The notes below the pieces were generated by a model. It did not search any database and was not told the origin of the DNA. It worked only from the letters and a program-made list of their open reading frames with translations. DNA of 64,000 nt from CAVSUZ01 sp963791885 (GTDB lineage: Bacteria; Pseudomonadota; Alphaproteobacteria; Acetobacterales; Acetobacteraceae): assembly GCA_963791885.1 (NCBI GenBank), contig CAWBUL010000005.1, forward strand, positions 1,674,001 to 1,738,000, read 5' to 3'. The position numbers and the translations under genes are program-made. Of this stretch, positions 55,081 through 63,585 are shown one piece after another (the stretch's first letter is position 1; each line of letters opens with the position of its first letter).

Positions 55081-55655
55081 ACATCATCGAGGCTGACAGC
55101 GACCGGCTGTTGGGCGCTCTGCGGACCGTGCTCGCCCGGAAAGGGATCGCTCCTCCGGCCGAGATCGCCGAGCGGATCGCCGTCACCGATCGCGCCTCAC
55201 CGGCAATGGGCGCGCGCATGGTCGCCAAGGCCTGGACCGATCCCGCCTTCCGCACCCTGCTCTTGGAAGACGGAACCCGCGCGGCGGAATCGCTCGGCAT
55301 CATGATGCGCGGCGCCCCGCCTCTCGGTGTGCTGGAGAATACGCCCGAGATTCATCACCTCGTCGTTTGTACGCTGTGCAGTTGCTACCCGCGTGCGGTG
55401 CTGGGCTATCCGCCGTTCTGGTTCAAATCGGCCGCATACCGGGCGCGTGCGGTGCGCGACCCGCGCGGTCTGATCGCGGAGTGGGGTACGGTGCTGCCGG
55501 ATGATGTGCGGGTTCGCGTCGTGGACAGCACCGCCGACTATCGCTGGATGGTTCTGCCGGTGCGGCCGGTCGGCACTGCGGGCTGGAATGAGGAGCGTCT
55601 CGCCGCGATCGTACGGGAAGGCGATATGATCGGGGTGACCATCCCTCGGCTTTAA
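55077..55655 (+). CDS. Nitrile-hydratase-like alpha subunit, cobalt type
   Basis: 192 residues from ATG 55077. The metal site is VCTLCSC at residues 97-103 (ligands Cys98, Cys101, Ser102 and Cys103); the threonine between the first two cysteines is the cobalt-type variant. WTDPAFRTLLLEDGTRAAES, YPRAVLGYPPFWFKS and RVRVVDSTADYRWMVLPVRP are family marks. The complex would hydrate a nitrile to an amide, or hydrolyse thiocyanate, in the cytosol. At 192 residues it is nearer to nitrile hydratase alpha than to the longer thiocyanate hydrolase gamma. No metallochaperone or activator gene is seen. Confidence 0.87.
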   Translation: MNIIEADSDRLLGALRTVLARKGIAPPAEIAERIAVTDRASPAMGARMVAKAWTDPAFRTLLLEDGTRAAESLGIMMRGAPPLGVLENTPEIHHLVVCTLCSCYPRAVLGYPPFWFKSAAYRARAVRDPRGLIAEWGTVLPDDVRVRVVDSTADYRWMVLPVRPVGTAGWNEERLAAIVREGDMIGVTIPRL

Positions 55656-55956
55656 GTCGACATCGCGCGGGAACGGGTTCGACCAAAACGGGACGAGCTT
55701 CCGGGCCTCAGGTCACCGACCGAAGCCTTGACGTCGCGCGGGCGTACATAAACGCGGCCGGTGGCGAAGCCATCTTGTCTGCGTGGCTGAAGACGATCAG
55801 CACATCCTATCAAAGGATGTCCCCAGATCCTCCATCGACACCCTTTCAGTCAAATGCCGTCACGAGCGAGCCTCTAACGACTCGGGCCTTCAGCCATCGA
55901 ATAATGATCGACCCGTTCACCACAGACTATGGTTTTCCTGGACTGAAGGAACACGG
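55656..55956. other. Intergenic region upstream of an alpha/beta hydrolase gene
   Basis: 301 bases. The hydrolase frame stays open upstream but that part has no family similarity. Nothing else is supported; a promoter must lie here but no boxes are convincing. Confidence 0.45.
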
Positions 55957-57426
55957 ATGGCACAGATCGGCCGCGCTGCGTTGCGATGGGCAAAGCGCCT
56001 CCTGCTGCTCGTGGCGATCGCTGCCGTTACGCTGCTGGTCGGGCGAATTGTGCAGAGCGAGCGCGGGCCGCCCCTCGAACTGTGGCAGACCTTCGTGCCC
56101 GACGAGCCGCACGCGGCCCAGATCGACCGAATGGACTGGAACGGCTATCTCGCCGCCGAGGCAAGGGTGTTTGCCTCAGTCCGTAAGGAGGTTACGGACA
56201 AACTGGGTGAGCAGAACCGCCGGCCGGATGATCGCTACTTTGCGGAGAGTCCGGTTTATCCTGGTCATTTCGCGCGAGACTGGAACCGCTCCTACGTGCT
56301 GGAGCCTGATGGCCCGCCAAAGGGCGCCGTGGTCTTGCTGCATGGATTGACCGACTCGCCCTATAGCTTGCGGCATATCGCAGACCGATATCGCGACCTG
56401 GGCTACATCGCGATTGGGCCACGCCTCCCTGGCCATGGCACCGTGCCCGGCGCGCTGACCGCCACGAAATGGCAAGACTGGCTGGCGGCGGCCCGGCTGG
56501 CGGTCCGGGAAGCACGGCGGCGCGTCGGCCCCAGCGCACCCCTGCATCTGGTGGGTTATTCGATGGGCGGCGCGCTTGCCGTGAAATACGCGCTCGACGC
56601 GATCGATGATCCACAAGTGACACGACCGGACCGAATCGTGCTCATTTCACCCATGATCGGCATCAATTCGCTCGCTCGCTTTGCGGGCTTGGCGGCGCTG
56701 CCGGCCTTGCTGCCTTCGTTCGCCAAGGCCGCATGGCTCAGTGTGGTGCCGGAATTCAATCCATTCAAATACAACTCTTTCCCGGTAAACGCAGCGCGCC
56801 AGGCATACCGGCTGACCGCGGCCTTGCAGGCGCAAATCATACGACTTGCGCGAGACGATCGCCTGACCCGGCTGGCACCTATTCTCGCGTTTCAGTCGTC
56901 GGTAGATTACACTGTCAGCACCCGCGCCGTGATCGCGTCGCTCTATGCGTTTCTACCCGCCAACGGCAGCGAACTCGTCCTGTTCGACCTCAATCGCAAT
57001 ACGAGGTTGGGCCTGTTGCTGCGCGCAGTGTTCGCGCGGCCAATCGATCGGATTGTTCCACCGCCGCCGCGAAACTGGCGGCTCATAATCATCACCAACA
57101 CGTTGGACAGTCCTGAAATGAGTGCGCATGTTACCGAAGCCGGCGGCCTGACGGAGCAGGTGCATCGTCTTGGCGTCGCCTATCCGCAGGACGTCTATTC
57201 CCTATCGCATGTCGCGCTGCCGTTCCCGGCCACCGATGGATTATACGGATCGTCACCTGATCCGAAGGAGAACTACGGGGTAAATCTTGGAGATCTGGCT
57301 GCTCATGGCGAAGTGGGGGTGCTCATCGTCAGCCTCGACTTACTGGACCGGATCACCTGGAACCCGTTCTTTCCTTACATGCTCGGTCGTATCGACGAGG
57401 GTATCATGCCCTCGCCAGGTCATTAG
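55957..57426 (+). CDS. Membrane-anchored or exported alpha/beta hydrolase
   Basis: 489 residues from ATG 55957 with AAGGA upstream. An N-terminal hydrophobic helix (LLLLVAIAAVTLLVGRIV) precedes a hydrolase domain: VVLLHGLTDSPYSLRHIADR, the nucleophile elbow HLVGYSMGGALAVKYALD (Ser), and a late SLSHVALPFPATDGLYGSSP with the probable catalytic His. The fold is of the lysophospholipase/esterase group, longer than usual. It may act on lipids or esters at the periplasmic face. The substrate is unknown. Confidence 0.85.
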   Translation: MAQIGRAALRWAKRLLLLVAIAAVTLLVGRIVQSERGPPLELWQTFVPDEPHAAQIDRMDWNGYLAAEARVFASVRKEVTDKLGEQNRRPDDRYFAESPVYPGHFARDWNRSYVLEPDGPPKGAVVLLHGLTDSPYSLRHIADRYRDLGYIAIGPRLPGHGTVPGALTATKWQDWLAAARLAVREARRRVGPSAPLHLVGYSMGGALAVKYALDAIDDPQVTRPDRIVLISPMIGINSLARFAGLAALPALLPSFAKAAWLSVVPEFNPFKYNSFPVNAARQAYRLTAALQAQIIRLARDDRLTRLAPILAFQSSVDYTVSTRAVIASLYAFLPANGSELVLFDLNRNTRLGLLLRAVFARPIDRIVPPPPRNWRLIIITNTLDSPEMSAHVTEAGGLTEQVHRLGVAYPQDVYSLSHVALPFPATDGLYGSSPDPKENYGVNLGDLAAHGEVGVLIVSLDLLDRITWNPFFPYMLGRIDEGIMPSPGH

Positions 57427-57802
57427 GCGCATCGCGCCCAATCGCGTGCCGGTCTCGCATTGGCAGATGTGCGTTTCGATCAGTACATCCGGTTCATTCT
57501 GCCGTTTATGGGTGTGCTGTAATTATCATTATCGGCGCGATCCTGCTCGCTGCGTCGATATGATCGGCACGAACCGATCCGCTGCCAAGGAGGCAAGTAT
57601 CCACCAGGCCTTGGAGCGGCTCGGAGCACAGCCGCGCCGAGGAAGAAGGGCCGAGGAAGAAGGAAATCATCGCCTGCACCGGCGGCACGCCGCTGTCGGT
57701 GTTCGATCATTGCGCGGCAAAAGGTCTCATCGCACCGGATCGCATCCTCGGGGCGCTCGCACATCCGTCGCAACAGGGTGGTTCGTTCCGCTCTCGGCCA
57801 GG
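57427..57802. other. Degenerate region before the truncated alpha copy
   Basis: No intact gene. A short frame around 57650-57780 reads KKEIIACTGGTPLSVFDHCA and continues AKGLIAPDRILGALAHP, which looks like protein-coding remains of an unrecognised family, without start or continuation. It joins directly onto the nitrile hydratase alpha fragment, suggesting a rearrangement junction near 57795. Confidence 0.45.
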
Positions 57803-58060
57803 CTCGCCCGGAAAGGGCTCGCTCCTCCGGCCGAGATCGCCGAGCGGATCGCCGTCGTGCGCAACCCGCGCGGTCTGATCGCCGAGTGGGGCGCGGTGCT
57901 GCCGGATGATGTGCGGGTTCGCGTCGTGGACAGCACCGCCGACTATCGCTGGATGGTTCTGCCGGTGCGGCCGGCCGACACCGCGGGCTGGAATGAGGAG
58001 CGTCTCGCCGCGATCGTACGGGGAGGGGATATGATCAGGGTCACCATCCCGAAGCCTTGA
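57803..58060 (+). pseudogene. Second nitrile-hydratase alpha copy lacking the metal site
   Basis: Bases 57803-57856 match 55131-55184 almost exactly and 57857-58060 match 55452-55655, so the copy lacks the equivalent of 55185-55451: 267 bases, 89 codons, in frame. The lost part is residues 37-125, including the whole VCTLCSC site. The remaining frame is open to its TGA (RVRVVDSTADYRWMVLPVRP is kept) but has no proper start. It cannot bind cobalt. It is the remnant of a duplication. Confidence 0.85.
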
Positions 58061-58218
58061 CGCAATCCATTTCGATCCCGCCGACGACGTCGCTACCGAC
58101 GCCAGCCCGCCGAGAACGGCAATCATCAATCGCCCGGTGCTAACGACAATTTCACGACTGGCAGCGTAGCCGGATTAACCATAGAAACTATTTGCGTAAC
58201 CAAACCGTATGAACAGCG

Positions 58219-58946
58219 TCAGGTCGCTCTATCGTCTGCAGCAGCAGCGCCCGAGGTCCATTGGTCTAATATCCAAGTTTGCACTCGGGCTATATTCGGC
58301 CGTAGAACGATTTTCGACTCGTCCATGCTGAGGAACAGTAGCCGTTCAATTTGGCCTTCGTCCAATTTCAAAAGGCATGCCAGCGCCCGCACGAAATCCT
58401 TTCCGTGCACTACTTGATCATGGTCCAGCAAGGCTAGGTTTTCTTCTTCACTTCGTTGTAGACTAACCATCTCGGAAAGCCGGGCCAACGAAATTCCGGC
58501 ATTTTGGAGCATGGTAGATACCAGTCGATCCATATCGAGTTGAGCACCCTCGTTGTTGACGCTGACGAATTTACTGAGTCCGCGCCTTTCGAGGGTTCTT
58601 TGGAATGGAAGCTGCATGTTGGCCCGCGCAGCAGCCACCCTCAATGTTCCTATTGGCCGAGTGACGCCGATGATCTGATCAAAAACGGAGGCGGCAGCCA
58701 CTTCGTCCATTGCAATTCCACGAACACACATGTGTTCAATGCAGCTCCTTGTAAGCCCATAGCTTTCAAGGTCGCGGCCGTCAGTCAGCACCACATTATT
58801 GCCTTGAGGCTCGCGGGAGAAAATCCGGTCGTAATCCGCGTCCGCAAAAAAAGAACGCGGACAGACAGTTTGTTCGCAAAAATGGCACCGGCGATGCAGA
58901 GCATACGGCCCCGCTCGCCGCCGTCAGGTGATCCGAATTGTATCAT
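58219..58946 (-). pseudogene. DUF4435-like (TOPRIM-type) protein, frameshifted
   Basis: ATG 58946 starts inside the end of the ATPase gene (23-base overlap). The frame reads MLCIAGAIFANKLSVRVLF; after a run of seven A on the plus strand (58846-58852) the frame one base away continues FADADYDRIFSREPQGNNVV and LTDGRDLESYGL to the stop at 58219. One more T on the coding strand joins them into about 242 residues. DxD plus TDxxDLES is the pattern of DUF4435, a TOPRIM-like domain found beside ATPases in phage-defence modules. The usual N-terminal VEG-D motif is not evident, so it may be truncated as well. Confidence 0.6.
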
Positions 58947-60015
58947 AGAGATCGGATAAATCACGGTATCGCCGCGAGCTGAAGAAGGAACAAGATTGCG
59001 CCAGAACCCGAACGGTCTTCCCGACAAGGAAATCGTCCATCAATTTCTCAAAACTTAACAAGCGTTCGGCAATTAATTCTCTGGTCTGGCTCCGCGTTTC
59101 CTGTGTAGCGACATAGGTCGCGAGGACCGCCAGTGAGGCATTGTCATCGTATTGGCTTTCAGATGATAAAAGCGTGGCTAAGGTGTCTAAATCCGGGTCA
59201 TCAGTCTGTAGGCCGATACGTGCCATTAAGGGAGATCGGGCTTTTATGGCGGAGACCTTGGCTGCCAAATCGGACTTTTGTGCGGACACTTGATGTGCCC
59301 CGGCAATACTCCCCAGTATCTTCGGAAGGAGCTCAAGCCGGTCAGCAGCAAAAAACTTACGGTAGTTAACTTGAGCCTCGCGAACAAAATTCAGCACTAG
59401 TCGAGACAACTCTCGTGACGGTTCGGGCCTTCGACTGTCTGAGCGCATATGACTCGCTCTGGCAAGCGCGCGTTCTGCCATAATGTGTTCGTCAACCGGT
59501 TCTCGGAGTGCAAGCGAGCGGTGAATGTCAATAAGCTGATACCGGATGGTCTGCATGACCGGCAGGGCATCGGCGCGAAATGCATCAATTGGTTCCCGTT
59601 GTTCCTGGGTATAGCCCGTCTTATCTCGACTCAGCACAACGTCATGGTGGTCGAAGCTGACCCGCAGCGGGAAGCTTTTGTCCTCGGTGGGTTTGACGGA
59701 GAGCTCCTGCCCCGTTGAAAGGGTTAATTTCGCCGCTGCAAAAGGTATCTGCCTGAAAATGTCGAAATCAAGCCTCAGCATTCCGTCGATCATTCGAAGG
59801 ACGGTGGTCTTGCCGCAGCCGTTTGGACCCATGAGAATAAGAAGAGGGGGACCGGCAATGTTGGTAATTTGAAGCGGAAACTCTATTTTATGGCTGATTG
59901 GCCGTCCAAAGAGATTGGTGACCTCGAATTCAGCCATTTTTGCACTGTCGGAACTCGGACTTTCGTCGCCAACTAACGCGTCCTGAAGGTCAGCGATTGA
60001 AATGTCCTCGGCCAT
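58924..60015 (-). CDS. AAA/ABC-type ATPase, N-terminal part, of a possible defence module
   Basis: 363 residues. Walker A is LLILMGPNGCGKTTVLRMID near residue 60, in a segment typical of SMC/OLD-like AAA_15/21 ATPases (FPLQITNIAGPP before it). Long helical stretches follow (VREAQVNYRKFFAADRLELL). I find no signature motif or Walker B; the end FLVGKTVRVLAQS is where related ATPases would go on to their SSGEQ and DEPE motifs. So the gene is truncated or shifted before its C-terminal third. The DNA is AT-richer than its neighbours, which suggests transfer. Confidence 0.65.
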   Translation of the reverse strand: MAEDISIADLQDALVGDESPSSDSAKMAEFEVTNLFGRPISHKIEFPLQITNIAGPPLLILMGPNGCGKTTVLRMIDGMLRLDFDIFRQIPFAAAKLTLSTGQELSVKPTEDKSFPLRVSFDHHDVVLSRDKTGYTQEQREPIDAFRADALPVMQTIRYQLIDIHRSLALREPVDEHIMAERALARASHMRSDSRRPEPSRELSRLVLNFVREAQVNYRKFFAADRLELLPKILGSIAGAHQVSAQKSDLAAKVSAIKARSPLMARIGLQTDDPDLDTLATLLSSESQYDDNASLAVLATYVATQETRSQTRELIAERLLSFEKLMDDFLVGKTVRVLAQSCSFFSSRRYRDLSDLYDTIRIT

Positions 60016-60612
60016 GTGCAGGTTCCGGTGGGTGCGGCGTTGAGCGGCCCGACATTAGCAGTTGGCATGAGAAGGCACTATCCCCGCCTGCTGCACCCCA
60101 CTTGAGCGGGGAGCCTTTGGCACGGGCAATCACCTTTTGGCGCAGAGCGGAAGCCGCAATTACGCGCCGCCTCAGCTTGGAACGCACGGCAATCAGAGTG
60201 CGATATCGACTGCGCGGCCAGTGACCGCATTTCTAGGGCAAGTTTCCATAAATGACCTTTTATCCGGCAGCCACATGTAGATCACTGACAGAAATGTCAC
60301 TCCTATCACCGATGATGTCTGTCGTCGTCGTCGCCGCTATAAGACCACAGGCTCCTGAATCAACACGACCGACGGCGGCCTTCAGCCATAGCGGTTAGCC
60401 CTAGAAGGCGTTCGCCGCGATCGGTCAACATCTGCCTTGAGCGGGACGTCTGATTTCAGCGCCTCTCGACCAAAACTGGACGTGCAGCGAACCACCCAAC
60501 TCCGTCATTCGGACGGTCCGCCTGTCAGCCGGGAACCAAGGGTCGGATTCTCACGGATGGCAAGGAAAAAATACCTTGACATACCCTCTAACATTATGCT
60601 CTTACTCACCCC
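60016..60612. other. Intergenic region, no supported gene
   Basis: About 600 bases between the ATPase start and the next plus-strand gene. It holds short frames only. A TTGACA at 60576-60581 with TATGCT 13 bases on resembles promoter boxes with too short a spacer. No RNA gene or repeat recognised. Confidence 0.4.
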
Positions 60613-61323
60613 GTGACCGCCCCGGCCAACCTCGCCGAGCCAGCCCAACCCCCCAATCCCTTCCAGGACCGGGCAGCCGTCACGCCCACGTACACCGCGC
60701 GCCTGCTCGGCCTCGTCCGCAAACTGATCGGCTTCGGCCACGAAATCGCGGCCGCCGTGCAACAGCGCCCCACCGGTGACGCCCTCTTCCCCATCGCGTT
60801 CCGCTTCGGCACCAAAAGCATCGCGCTGATGCTCGCCAGCATCGCCCGGGGCCTGCGGCTTGCCGCCGAACTGGAAGAACGGCTCGGCGGACAGCCCGCC
60901 CGTCTGAACCCGGCGCGCGCCACCGCCCGTGCACTGTCTCCATCCAGGGCACGCAATATGCCACGTGCCCCCCGTGCCGCACCCCCATCGCAAGGCAGCG
61001 TCCCCACCGGGCTTCCGACCTCCAAGGAAATCGCGGCCTGGTTCCGCGAAAGCCCCGTCGAAACCGTCCTGCTCCATATCTGCAGCCGTCTCGGCCTCAC
61101 GCGTTCCGACCCGCTATGGCAGGAACTGGATGACCTCCTCATCGAACGCTTCGCCGGCGTCATCCAACGGGTGGAGGAGATTCTGAAGCGGGAGCGGACC
61201 GTCCCCGCCAAATCCCTCCCGCTGGACAGGCCGCTGACACCGCCCACACCGCTGCGGCAGCCGGAACGACATCTCGTATCCGCTGCAACCTCCGGCGCCG
61301 ATCCACCTCTTCAGGCAGCCTAA
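60613..61323 (+). CDS. Hypothetical protein of an Acetobacteraceae-like type
   Basis: 236 residues from GTG 60613. Helical N-terminal part (RLLGLVRKLIGFGHEIAAAV, FGTKSIALMLASIARGLRLA), a Pro/Ala/Arg linker, then AAWFRESPVETVLLHICSRL and LWQELDDLLIERFAGVIQRV. No signal peptide or known domain. It resembles lineage-specific proteins seen near mobile elements in Acetobacteraceae; I cannot assign a function. No clear ribosome binding site. Confidence 0.55.
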   Translation: MTAPANLAEPAQPPNPFQDRAAVTPTYTARLLGLVRKLIGFGHEIAAAVQQRPTGDALFPIAFRFGTKSIALMLASIARGLRLAAELEERLGGQPARLNPARATARALSPSRARNMPRAPRAAPPSQGSVPTGLPTSKEIAAWFRESPVETVLLHICSRLGLTRSDPLWQELDDLLIERFAGVIQRVEEILKRERTVPAKSLPLDRPLTPPTPLRQPERHLVSAATSGADPPLQAA

Positions 61324-61343
61324 ACCATCAGCGCATCACGCAA

Positions 61344-61394
61344 CGGGGCTGGCCCCCAGGGAAAACCCGATGGGGAAACCCAACGCCAGCCCCG
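61344..61394. terminator. Inverted repeat after the hypothetical gene
   Basis: A perfect 10-bp repeat (CGGGGCTGGC at 61344-61353 and GCCAGCCCCG at 61385-61394) around a 31-base loop that contains GGGAAAACCC. It follows the hypothetical gene's stop by 20 bases and faces the stop of the convergent binding-protein gene. It lacks a U-tract. Confidence 0.45.
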
Positions 61395-61471
61395 CCATTC
61401 GCGATTCCACCATCGCTCATACCGATCCGCCGCAAGCCGGTGAACCCCGACCTCGCCGCCGCCGCACAAAA

Positions 61472-62200
61472 CTAAGCGGGCGGCGCAACCGTCAGCCGGC
61501 CCTGCATGCCGAACCGCTCGATCAGACGGGCAATCAGGCCCGACGATTTCGCCTCCTCCACGAAGTCGCGCAGGAACGCCGCGCTCGCCTTGTTCGCGGC
61601 CGCGGTCCCGACCGCCTGCTGCACTGACATGAACTGCCCATCCAGGATGCGCGCGCCGGGCAGTTTCTTCACATCGTCCAGCAAGCGCGGACGCAATCCG
61701 GCGAGCGCATCCAGCTTGTCCGCGACGAACTGCTCGTACGCACTGTCGAGCGAAGTGGACTCGATCCGCTGGGCGTTCCGGATATTCCGCTCGAGCCACA
61801 GGCCGTACGCGCTACGTGCCGTGACCGCGATCCGCACACCGGGCCGGTCCACATCGGCAATGCCCTGAATCGGTGATTTCGCCGGCACCAGATACGTTGC
61901 CTCGATCTCGGCATAGGCAGCGGTGAACGCGATCTTCTCCGCCCGCTGCGGTTCGGCGCCGATCAGGCCGATGTCCCAGGTGTCGGTGCCGACCGCATCG
62001 GCGAGTTCGCCGGGGCGAGGGAACGGCACGTAGCGGATCGGAACCCCAATGCGCTCAGCGATCGCGCGGGCGAGGGAAGGGGAGACGCCTTCCGGATCGC
62101 CGGAACCGGACTTGCCCGATACCAGCAGGAAGTTGGACATATTGATGCCGGCGCGAAGGACGCCCTGAGGCGCAAGTTCGCTGCGGATCTGATCGGACAT
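61472..62200 (-). CDS. Family 3 solute-binding-like protein without signal peptide
   Basis: 242 residues, MSDQIRSELAPQGVLRAGIN. The SBP_bac_3 fold is clear: SPSLARAIAERIGVPIRYVP, DTWDIGLIGAEPQRAEKIAF, TAAYAEIEATYLVPAKSP, DVDRPGVRIAVTARSAYGLW. There is no N-terminal hydrophobic stretch, so it should stay in the cytosol, unlike ABC importer partners. The MFS gene ends 25 bases upstream on the same strand. It may act as a cytosolic binding protein or a cyclohexadienyl-dehydratase-like enzyme. Confidence 0.8.
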   Translation of the reverse strand: MSDQIRSELAPQGVLRAGINMSNFLLVSGKSGSGDPEGVSPSLARAIAERIGVPIRYVPFPRPGELADAVGTDTWDIGLIGAEPQRAEKIAFTAAYAEIEATYLVPAKSPIQGIADVDRPGVRIAVTARSAYGLWLERNIRNAQRIESTSLDSAYEQFVADKLDALAGLRPRLLDDVKKLPGARILDGQFMSVQQAVGTAAANKASAAFLRDFVEEAKSSGLIARLIERFGMQGRLTVAPPA

Positions 62201-62225
62201 GGGCGTCTCCTGTTCGCCGCCCGAT

Positions 62226-63524
62226 TTACGCGGCGGGGGCGGGAACCCGCAACCCGTGCGGCCGGCCCAGCACGATCAGCACCAGACTGGCAAGCACGAT
62301 GAACCCGACGACCGGCAGCATCGTCAGGGGAAAGCTTCCGGTTCCTTGCTTGGTCCATCCCATGAACAGGTTGCAGAAGAAACCCATGCCGGTACCGATG
62401 GCGTTGATCATCGCCAACCCGGCGGCCGCGCTGCGGGATGACAACCATTCCGAAGCGAGCGCCCAGAACGGTCCGCGCGTCAGTGCAGTCGCGGTCACCG
62501 AAATGCAGAGCAACGCAACCGTGGCTGCCAGTCCGGTGAACGGAATGCAAAGCACCAGCGCGACACCGCTGATCATCAGCGGACCGAACGTGTGCCAGTA
62601 GCGCTCATTCGTCCGGTCCGAGCGAAATCCCCACCAGATCATGGCGACGGCCGCAATGACATTGGGCAGCGCGTTCAACCAGCCGGTCGCCATTGTGGAG
62701 ACGCCGAAGGACTTGATGTATTGCGGCATCCACAGCCCGAGGCCGGAACTGGCCGTGGCACCCCCGGCATAAACCAGCGCCATGGCAAGCACATACCGAT
62801 TACGGATGATGTGCAGCACCGGATGGTGCTCCACGGGTTTGCGCTGGCGGTTCTCTTCCTCCAAACGCCGGATCAGCCAGGCTTGTTGATCTGGCGCGAG
62901 CCAGCTTGCGTTCTCCGGCTTGTCCGTCAGCCAGAGCAAGGCGACGAAGCCGAGGATTATGGCCGGCGCGGCTTCCAGGATGAACAGCCACTGCCATCCG
63001 GCCAGACCGAGCACACCATTCATGCCGAGCAACGCGGCCGAAATGGGCGAACCGACGAAGCCCGAAACCGGGATCGCCACCATGAAGATACCGACGATCT
63101 TGGCCCGCTGCTCTGCGGGGAACCAATAGGTCAGATACAGGATCACGCCGGGGAAGAATCCGGCCTCGGCAGCACCGAGCAGGAACCGGATCAGGACGAA
63201 GGAGTTAGGACCCGCGGCGGCAGCCATGAAACCGGAGACCAGCCCCCAGGAGATCATGATCCGCGCGATCCATCGCCGAGCCCCGACGCGGGCAAGGGCG
63301 AGGTTGGAGGGAACCTCGAACAGGCAGTACGAAACGAAGAAGATGCCCCCGCCCAGCCCGAACGTCGCTGGGGAGATGCCGAGAGCCTTGTTCATCTGCA
63401 GGGCAGCGAAGCCTGCATTTACCCGGTCTATGTAGCAGACCAGGTAAGCCAGCATCAGGAACGGCAGCAAACGATACGAGACACGGCGAATCGTGGCCTG
63501 AGCCACCGGGTCGGTGGTGAGCAT
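62226..63524 (-). CDS. MFS transporter, anion:cation symporter (ACS) type
   Basis: 432 residues with twelve membrane helices. YRLLPFLMLAYLVCYIDRVN and VGFAALQMNKAL-like NAGFAALQMNKALGIS mark the ACS/phthalate-permease group; LLGAAEAGFFPGVILYLTYW is its conserved helix 4 region. Such porters import organic acids such as tartrate, phthalate or hydroxyphenylacetate. It sits between an acyl-CoA synthetase and a binding-like protein on the same strand, perhaps one uptake-and-activation operon. Confidence 0.92.
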   Translation of the reverse strand: MLTTDPVAQATIRRVSYRLLPFLMLAYLVCYIDRVNAGFAALQMNKALGISPATFGLGGGIFFVSYCLFEVPSNLALARVGARRWIARIMISWGLVSGFMAAAAGPNSFVLIRFLLGAAEAGFFPGVILYLTYWFPAEQRAKIVGIFMVAIPVSGFVGSPISAALLGMNGVLGLAGWQWLFILEAAPAIILGFVALLWLTDKPENASWLAPDQQAWLIRRLEEENRQRKPVEHHPVLHIIRNRYVLAMALVYAGGATASSGLGLWMPQYIKSFGVSTMATGWLNALPNVIAAVAMIWWGFRSDRTNERYWHTFGPLMISGVALVLCIPFTGLAATVALLCISVTATALTRGPFWALASEWLSSRSAAAGLAMINAIGTGMGFFCNLFMGWTKQGTGSFPLTMLPVVGFIVLASLVLIVLGRPHGLRVPAPAA

Positions 63525-63585
63525 GCGTTTCCTCCGTTTTCTTTGTTGCTAGCATGCGGTCGGTCGGCGCCGGAAGCAAAGGGTG

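Noticed and set aside
54476..55655. Thiocyanate hydrolase scnBAC
   Set aside because: Gene order fits, but the alpha/gamma chain has about 192 residues rather than the longer ScnC form, so the more general nitrile-hydratase-like call was kept.
58924..60015. Intact PARIS AriA gene
   Set aside because: No ABC signature or Walker B could be found, so a functional AriA-like ATPase is not supported by the sequence as given.
60576..60600. TTGACA followed by TATGCT as a sigma-70 promoter
   Set aside because: The spacer is only 13 bases, well short of the usual 16-18, so I do not call it.
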